46,420 nucleotides of DNA from Candidatus Eiseniibacteriota bacterium (GTDB taxonomy: Bacteria > Eisenbacteria > RBG-16-71-46 > CAIMUX01): the NCBI GenBank assembly GCA_029569475.1, contig JAKQSZ010000040.1:1-46420 (forward strand), given 5' to 3'. The notes under the pieces are model-generated. The model searched no databases, had not been told where the DNA came from, and saw only the letters and a list, made by a program, of their open reading frames with translations. The position numbers and the translations under genes were made by a program. This document shows, piece after piece, positions 41,914-46,420 of the stretch. Position 1 is the stretch's first letter. Every line of letters begins with the position of its first letter.

Positions 41914-43128
41914 ATGGATGACTCACTGTCCACGCCTCTCCTTCGGGCGCGTCCGCGCGTCCTGGCGAGCTGCGCGGTGTCCCTCGACGGCTGCATCGAC
42001 CACACCGGCCGGAGCCGCCTGGTTCTCTCCAGTTCCGAAGATCTGGAGCGGGTCGACGCCCTGCGGGCCTCGTGCGATGCCATCCTGATTGGTGCGGGAA
42101 CGCTCCGGCGGGACAATCCAAGGCTGCTGATCCGGAGCGAGCGGCGCGTGCGCGCGCGGCGGGAAGAGGGCCGCTCGGCTCACCCGGCCAGGGCGGTGAT
42201 CACCGGGAGTGGCGAGGTTCCCTCCGGCGCCGCCTTCTTCACCAACGCAGAGGGTCCGAGGCTGATCTACTGCCCGCAGGCGGTGGTCGGGCCGCTGCAG
42301 CGCCGGCTGGGTGAGGCCGCCGTCGTCGTCGCCGCGGGCGGACAGGACGTCGATCCCCGCGCGGTGCTCGAGGACCTGGCCGGACGTTCCGTCCGCCGGC
42401 TCCTGGTGGAGGGAGGGACGACCATTCTGACCCTCTTTCTCTCGGCCGGCCTGGTGGACGAGCTTCGACTGGCGATCGCTCCGTGCTTCGTGGGGGACGC
42501 CGCGGCGCCCCGCTTCGTACACCCCGTCGCGTTTCCCTCAGGAGCGCTCCGGAAGATGCGCCTGGCCGACGTGGAGAAGCTCGGCGACATGGCGATCCTC
42601 CGCTACGAGGCGGAGCCCCGCCTCCCCGAGCTCGACCGCGCGGAACGCGACATCGGGCCTCCACGAGCAACCGAAGGGGCCCGAGAGTGCGAAGACCTGC
42701 GCCACCTTCGGGACGCGATCGAGCTCTCGAAGCGCTGCACCCCCAGCGCGGGCGCCTACTCGGTCGGAGCGCTCATCGTCGAGCCCGGCGGCCTGGTCAT
42801 CGCCACCGGCTACAGCCGGGAGAGGGAGGGAGCCCACGCGGAAGAGGTCGCCATCGAGCGCGCCCTGCGCGAGGAGCGCACGCTGGCGGGCAGCACGCTG
42901 TACACCTCCCTGGAGCCGTGCAGCGTCCGGCTTTCCGGCCGTCGTTCCTGCGTCGAGCGCATCATCGAACACCGCATCGCCCGGGTCGTGTTCGCCTTGC
43001 GCGAGCCCCCGGTCTTCGTGCGTTGCGAGGGCGTACGGACGCTCCAGGAGCAGGGCGTGGTCGTGGTGGAGATCCCGGAACTCGCCGCGCAGGTCGCCGA
43101 GGTGAACCGGCATCTGCTGTCGGAATGA
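41914..43128 (+). CDS. Riboflavin-type reductase-deaminase with swapped domain order
   Basis: Protein of 404 residues. Residues 10-235 are a RibD C-terminal-type (dihydrofolate-reductase-like) reductase: SCAVSLDGCIDHTGRS, DAILIGAGTLRRDNPRLLIR, LLVEGGTTILTLFLSAGLVD followed by ELRLAIAP. Residues 260-400 are a cytidine-deaminase-like domain with the complete zinc site H308-A-E310, EPC336S and C346. Both activities occur in RibD, which deaminates and reduces a pyrimidine precursor of riboflavin, but RibD has the deaminase first. Here the order is reversed and the two halves are joined by a charged linker. The ATG at 41914 has GGGGGA seven bases upstream. No other rib gene is near, so riboflavin synthesis is likely but not certain. 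Confidence 0.85.
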   Translation: MDDSLSTPLLRARPRVLASCAVSLDGCIDHTGRSRLVLSSSEDLERVDALRASCDAILIGAGTLRRDNPRLLIRSERRVRARREEGRSAHPARAVITGSGEVPSGAAFFTNAEGPRLIYCPQAVVGPLQRRLGEAAVVVAAGGQDVDPRAVLEDLAGRSVRRLLVEGGTTILTLFLSAGLVDELRLAIAPCFVGDAAAPRFVHPVAFPSGALRKMRLADVEKLGDMAILRYEAEPRLPELDRAERDIGPPRATEGARECEDLRHLRDAIELSKRCTPSAGAYSVGALIVEPGGLVIATGYSREREGAHAEEVAIERALREERTLAGSTLYTSLEPCSVRLSGRRSCVERIIEHRIARVVFALREPPVFVRCEGVRTLQEQGVVVVEIPELAAQVAEVNRHLLSE

Positions 43129-43279
43129 AGCATCGGACGGAGGAGTCCACCGGACCTACCGAGCCCTTCCGTCGGTCCTCCGCGGTGGGAACCGGCCTCG
43201 GCGGCGGAGAAACCGCATGATGGCCACCCGGGTGGGACCCTGCGCTCGCGTCACGGCACACCATCCGAGGCCTTCATCG

Positions 43280-43327
43280 CGCGAGCCGTGCTCACATACC
43301 GCATGGGTATGCTCCGCGCGGCTCGCG
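43280..43327. terminator. Large hairpin between convergent genes
   Basis: Outer arms CGCGAGCCG and CGGCTCGCG (9 bp, perfect) enclose inner arms CATACC and GGTATG. It lies between the stops of the reductase-deaminase and CoA-transferase genes and could end both transcripts. There is no U-run; a dispersed palindromic repeat element is the alternative. Confidence 0.45.
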
Positions 43328-43412
43328 GTGCGACCGGCCCCATCTGGCACGCGCTGAAGCCTTGCGCTCACGGATCACTGCCAGGCCAGGGCGTACCTCT
43401 CCAGCCTGAGGA

Positions 43413-44615
43413 TCAGATCACGCCCTGGCTCTTCAACTCCGCCAGCTGATCGGCTCCATAGCCCAGCCGGCCCAGGATCTCGGCATTGTGTTGTCCCAGC
43501 GTCGGAGGCGGAGCGTTGACCTCGGTCGCGGCGTTGTTGAAGAGGGCCGTCAATCCGAAGACCTCGATGGGGCCGATCTCGGGGACGTCGATCTTCTGCA
43601 GGACGCCGCGGTGGGCCACCTGCGGCTGCCGCAACGCCTGTTCGAGCGAGAGGATCTCTCCGCTGGGAACTCCCCGGTCGTTGAGGGCCTCGACCCAGTG
43701 CGCCGTGGGGCGCAGCGCCAGCCGCGCCTCCAGCAGCGGGGTCAGTTCCTTGCGATTGCGCTTACGGGTGTCGCGCTCCTGGAACCGCGCGTCGACCTGG
43801 AGCTCCGGCATCTCGAGCACTTCGCACACCGCCTCCCACTGCTCCTGCTTGTTGGCCGCGATGTTGATGTATCCGTCCTGAGTGCGGAAGGTGCCCGACG
43901 GGGCGGCGGTGAAGTTGTCGTTGCCCATGACCACGGGCTGCTGCCCGCCGATCAGGAGATTGGCCGCCACCCAGCCCATCAAAGGCATGATCGAATCCAG
44001 CAGGGCGATGTCGATGAACTGCCCCTCACCCGTCCGCTCCCGGTGATAAAGCGCGGCCATGACGGCAAAGGCGGCATTGAGCCCGCCGACCGTATCGCAG
44101 ACCGGGAAACCGGCCCGTAGTGGGTTGAGTTTCTCGTCGCCGTTGATGGCCATCTCGCCGGAGAGCCCCTGGATGATCTGGTCATAGGCCGGTTTTCCGG
44201 CGTCGGGTCCGGTCTGGCCGAAGCCGGAGATGGCGCAGAAGACGAGCCGTGGGTTGATCTCCCGCAGAACGCTCCAGCCGATGCCGAGCCGGTCCATGAC
44301 ACCCGGCCGGAAGTTCTCGATGACCACGTCGGCCTCGCGAGCGAGTCTCTTGAAGATCTCCTTCCCTTCGGGGCTCTTGGTGTTGAGGGAGACCGACTTC
44401 TTGTTGCTGTTCTGGGCCAGGAAGCTCGTCCCCATGAGACGCTTGTTGTACTCCGGGACGATGCCGAGCTTGCGAGCCAGGTCGCCGTCCTTGGGGTTTT
44501 CGATCTTGATCACCTCGGCGCCCAGCAACGCCAGGTGAAGGCTGGCGAAGGGCCCCGAAAGCACATTGGTGAGATCCAGCACCCGGACACCGTCCAGGAT
44601 TCGTTTCCTGCTCAC
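43413..44615 (-). CDS. Family III CoA-transferase (CaiB/BaiF)
   Basis: Protein of 400 residues, normal family length. It begins SRKRILDGVRVLDLTNVLSG and has GAEVIKIENPKDGD, the NSNKKSVSLNTKSPEGKEIF stretch and the catalytic D174 in FPVCDTVGGLNAAFAV. Such enzymes move CoA between carboxylic acids, for example from succinyl-CoA. The substrate cannot be read from sequence, but the HMG-CoA-lyase-like gene 197 bases upstream on the same strand suggests a branched or hydroxylated dicarboxylic acid such as itaconate, citramalate or hydroxymethylglutarate. The GTG at 44615 is chosen because GGAGG lies seven bases upstream; an in-frame ATG at 44630 overlaps that site. Confidence 0.9.
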   Translation of the reverse strand: MSRKRILDGVRVLDLTNVLSGPFASLHLALLGAEVIKIENPKDGDLARKLGIVPEYNKRLMGTSFLAQNSNKKSVSLNTKSPEGKEIFKRLAREADVVIENFRPGVMDRLGIGWSVLREINPRLVFCAISGFGQTGPDAGKPAYDQIIQGLSGEMAINGDEKLNPLRAGFPVCDTVGGLNAAFAVMAALYHRERTGEGQFIDIALLDSIMPLMGWVAANLLIGGQQPVVMGNDNFTAAPSGTFRTQDGYINIAANKQEQWEAVCEVLEMPELQVDARFQERDTRKRNRKELTPLLEARLALRPTAHWVEALNDRGVPSGEILSLEQALRQPQVAHRGVLQKIDVPEIGPIEVFGLTALFNNAATEVNAPPPTLGQHNAEILGRLGYGADQLAELKSQGVI

Positions 44616-44812
44616 AACCCATCCTCCCATCGCGTCACCTCGACGCCCCGATGTTCGCCGCCGCGCTGTCCTCCGGTGCGTGAAACGGAAGCAAACCCGT
44701 GCGCGGCGATGTCCAACGACCCTGTCTTCCTGCCGGAACTCACACGCGCGAGAAGACCAGACCAGTCATGTCCTCACGGGTTCGCGAGAAGGGCCAGACC
44801 GGTCCCTGACTT

Positions 44813-45712
44813 CTACGAGATCGCGATCGCGCCCGTCTTGTACACCCGTCCGGGGAGCTCCCGCGCGAAAAAGGCAGCCACGTCGCGCGCCGTTCCGATG
44901 AGCGAGCCCAGGTCGATGTCGTCACGCCGCCCCATGCGCTGCAGCGCGTGCACCAGGTCCTCGGTAGCGACGTTGCCCGCCGCGACCTTCGTGAAGGGGC
45001 AGCCCCCGAGGCCGGCAAAGGAAGTCTCGAAGCAGGTCACCCCGCAACGCATCGCGGCCTGGATGTTGGCCATCCCCAGACCGTAGGTGTCGTGGAAGTG
45101 GCAGGTGGCCTGGATACTCCGGTCCAGCCGGAAGAGGGACTGGAAAAGCCGCTCGACCTGCTCCGGGTTGGCATGTCCCGCCGTGTCCGCCAGGCTGATG
45201 TTGCGCAGACCGGCTTCCAGGTAGGCTCGCACGATGCCGAGGACCCGTTCCTCGGAAATGGGGCCTTCGAAACCGCAGCCGAACGCGCTCTGCACGGACA
45301 CCTGGACGCTCTTCCCCGCCTGCAGCGCCGACTTCGCCATGGCCACGATGCGGCCTTGGGCCTCGCCGGTGGTCATGCCGGTGTTCTTCCGGCTGTGCGT
45401 CTCCGACGCGGAGACGCCCATGCAGAAGAGCTCGACACCGACTTCCAGCCCGCGCTCTAGCCCCTTCTCGTTCAGCACGAGGCCGGAGAGAACCGCGCGA
45501 TGCGGCTCTTGGGACAACGTGCGAAAGAGCGCATCCGTGTCGGCCATCTGCGGCACCTTGTCGGCGCGAACGAAGGACCCGACCTGCACGAGGTCGAGCC
45601 CGCAGCCGACCAGGCTGCGCAACCACTCCAGCTTCTTCTCGGTGGGAACCGTGCTCGCTTCGACCTGCAGGCCGTCGCGCGGTCCGACTTCATGGACCAG
45701 GATCCTGGACAC
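44813..45712 (-). CDS. Hydroxymethylglutaryl-CoA lyase-like enzyme
   Basis: Protein of 299 residues, the usual length. It contains VGPRDGLQVEASTVPTEKKL with the catalytic Arg-Asp near the start, the metal-binding CHFHDTYGLGMANIQAA, and GLGGCPFTKVAAGNVATEDL with the active-site C238. HMG-CoA lyase splits HMG-CoA into acetoacetate and acetyl-CoA; close relatives split citramalyl-CoA or similar esters. All key residues are intact. The GTG at 45712 directly follows a GGGGAGGGGAAGG site and gives family length, while the longer frame to 45913 begins in unconserved Pro/Arg-rich sequence. It is the first gene of a likely two-gene unit with the CoA-transferase, which would activate the acid that this enzyme then cleaves. 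Confidence 0.9.
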   Translation of the reverse strand: MSRILVHEVGPRDGLQVEASTVPTEKKLEWLRSLVGCGLDLVQVGSFVRADKVPQMADTDALFRTLSQEPHRAVLSGLVLNEKGLERGLEVGVELFCMGVSASETHSRKNTGMTTGEAQGRIVAMAKSALQAGKSVQVSVQSAFGCGFEGPISEERVLGIVRAYLEAGLRNISLADTAGHANPEQVERLFQSLFRLDRSIQATCHFHDTYGLGMANIQAAMRCGVTCFETSFAGLGGCPFTKVAAGNVATEDLVHALQRMGRRDDIDLGSLIGTARDVAAFFARELPGRVYKTGAIAIS

Positions 45713-46278
45713 CCCTTCCCCTCCCCTAACTCGCCGGATCGGGGCCGTCGTGGCATTCCGCCCCGGCCTCGCCCGGACCGGCCCGCGCGCCCATCCAGCG
45801 GCATGGACGCCCGCCCGGTCCCCAAATCCGGACAACCGAGAGCAATTGTAGGCCACGACGCCGGCCGGAGAAACTCCCGACTGATCCGGCGCCAAGGGTG
45901 GGACCGCCGGCACGGTCCGCCCTCGTCTCGCGCCGGCCGGGTAAGAGAGGCCGTCGGGGCTTCCCGGCGCCCCCGGCTCCCGCGAGACGTTTCCGGGTCG
46001 CCGGGGCGCGCGGGAGGGAGGACGCGGCAGCTCCGGAGAGACCGGGAAGACCGGGGGCGCCGACGTCTGGAGGCGGGCGCCTCTTTCGAACGACCAAGAG
46101 GTGGTCGCGAACGGGCTCGCCTGGATATCTCACGCTCCAGCCGTCACCCGCACGTGCCCGATGGCGCTTCGCGCATTCGTCGAGTTGTCTCGTCCGGCGT
46201 TTGCCCGGGAGTGCAGCCCCGGGGCTCGCCGAACGAGCACTCTGCACGGTCAGGTCTGGGTGCAATCAGCCGAGTCCG
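45713..46278. other. Gene-free region before the group II intron end
   Basis: 566 bases without a convincing gene. Open frames on both strands are Arg/Pro/Gly-rich and lack ribosome sites. It would be the 3' exon side of the intron and the promoter region of the HMG-CoA-lyase-like gene. No specific element is recognised. Confidence 0.4.
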
Positions 46279-46322
46279 AATCGGGATAGGGGGCGGCGGT
46301 TCGCCCGTCGCTCCCCTCCCAC

Positions 46323-46356
46323 ACCACCGGACAAGCGGGTCCGCATCCGGCGGTTC
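46323..46356 (-). ncRNA. Group II intron domain V
   Basis: A 34-base element, the standard domain V length. On the minus strand the arms are GAACCGCCGGATGCGG and CCGCTTGTCCGGTGGT around a short loop, with an offset in the 3' arm that matches the conserved bulge. It is the catalytic heart of the ribozyme. Confidence 0.6.
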
Positions 46357-46368
46357 GAGAAGTTGAGG

Positions 46369-46420
46369 TTACGCGCCCAGCCTGGGAAGACCCATCTGGT
46401 CGAACAAGCGATTGGGAAGC
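46369..46420 (-). CDS. C-terminal end of a possible intron-encoded reverse transcriptase (partial)
   Basis: About sixteen codons reading LPNRLFDQMGLPRLGA and a stop, entering from the right edge. The stop lies 13 bases before domain V, where the open reading frame of a bacterial intron usually ends. Too little is present to recognise the protein from its own sequence; the call rests on position within the intron. Confidence 0.4.
   Translation of the reverse strand, partial: LPNRLFDQMGLPRLGA

Larger units (their letters stand above)
46279..46420 (-). mobile_element. 3' end of a bacterial group II intron (class C-like), continuing outside
   Basis: Read on the minus strand, the edge of the window holds a domain V hairpin (46356-46323), GTGTGGGAGGGG, a short GC hairpin that fits domain VI, and CCTATCCCGATT as the likely intron 3' end near 46279. 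GAACCGCC...CCGGTGGT-GTGGGAGG with a terminal ..CCGAT(T) is characteristic of class C introns, which insert after transcription terminators and encode a reverse transcriptase in domain IV. The catalytic triad would be CGC, a known variant of AGC. The remainder of the intron lies to the right of the window. Confidence 0.65.

Noticed and set aside
45726..46265. 179-codon minus-strand frame near the right edge
   Set aside because: Composition is Arg/Gly/Pro-rich throughout, no ribosome site, no family pattern; it overlaps the start region of the HMG-CoA-lyase-like gene's leader.

Overview
The window is one stretch of GC-rich bacterial chromosome. Almost all genes start at ATG, GTG or TTG behind a GGAGG-type ribosome site. 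It has no rRNA, tRNA or CRISPR array. Two secreted proteins (CHRD protein, M6 protease) end in a FlgD-like Ig domain, which is common in the Gram-negative FCB group and in uncultured phyla such as Eisenbacteria, Krumholzibacteriota and Gemmatimonadota. An Mla lipid-transport cassette, predicted outer-membrane barrels and an OmpA domain confirm a two-membrane envelope. The phylum assignment is an inference; no marker gene is present.

Layout. 0.3-6.1 kb: small conserved and stress-type genes (DUF4256, YciE-like ferritin-fold protein, CHRD protein, small membrane proteins, YpfJ-like zinc protease). 6.2-10 kb: a CPA2 cation/proton antiporter divergent from an ADP-forming acyl-CoA synthetase, which ends at a good terminator. 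10.2-13.5 kb: decaying DNA, with a murC-like tail, a frameshifted DUF4143 ATPase running into an outer-membrane protein gene with an in-frame stop, a GATA microsatellite, an intact nucleotidyltransferase/small-protein pair that looks like a toxin-antitoxin unit, and an IS91-family transposase remnant. 13.6-21.6 kb: a seven-gene co-oriented envelope cluster (helical protein, PspA/IM30, membrane-anchored NitT/TauT-type binding protein fused to OmpA, ABC permease, ABC ATPase, coiled-coil membrane protein, Ycf46-like AAA+ ATPase). 21.6-23.4 kb: tandem repeats, a LamG protein and further fragments, including a second IS91 piece. 23.5-32.6 kb: a pyruvate/malate block, with an 1868-residue swivelling-domain/ATP-grasp protein followed by a malic enzyme on the minus strand, and malate dehydrogenase divergent from them. 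32.9-35.5 kb: mlaE-mlaF-mlaD. 35.6-41.4 kb: a TPR/beta-barrel protein, about 1 kb of degraded DNA and a large M6 metalloprotease. 41.9-45.7 kb: a reductase-deaminase of the riboflavin type with swapped domain order, then a CoA-transferase and an HMG-CoA-lyase-like gene. The right edge holds the 3' end of a group II intron on the minus strand, continuing out of the window.

How genes fit together. The 13.6-21.6 kb cluster joins an inner-membrane repair protein, an ABC importer whose receptor carries a peptidoglycan-binding domain, and an AAA+ ATPase. It is the best candidate for an unusual system, and IS91 remnants lie on both sides of it. The malate block pairs an ordinary-looking dehydrogenase with a malic enzyme that has lost two of three expected metal ligands, and with a phosphotransfer protein whose domain order resembles glucan, water dikinase rather than PEP synthase.
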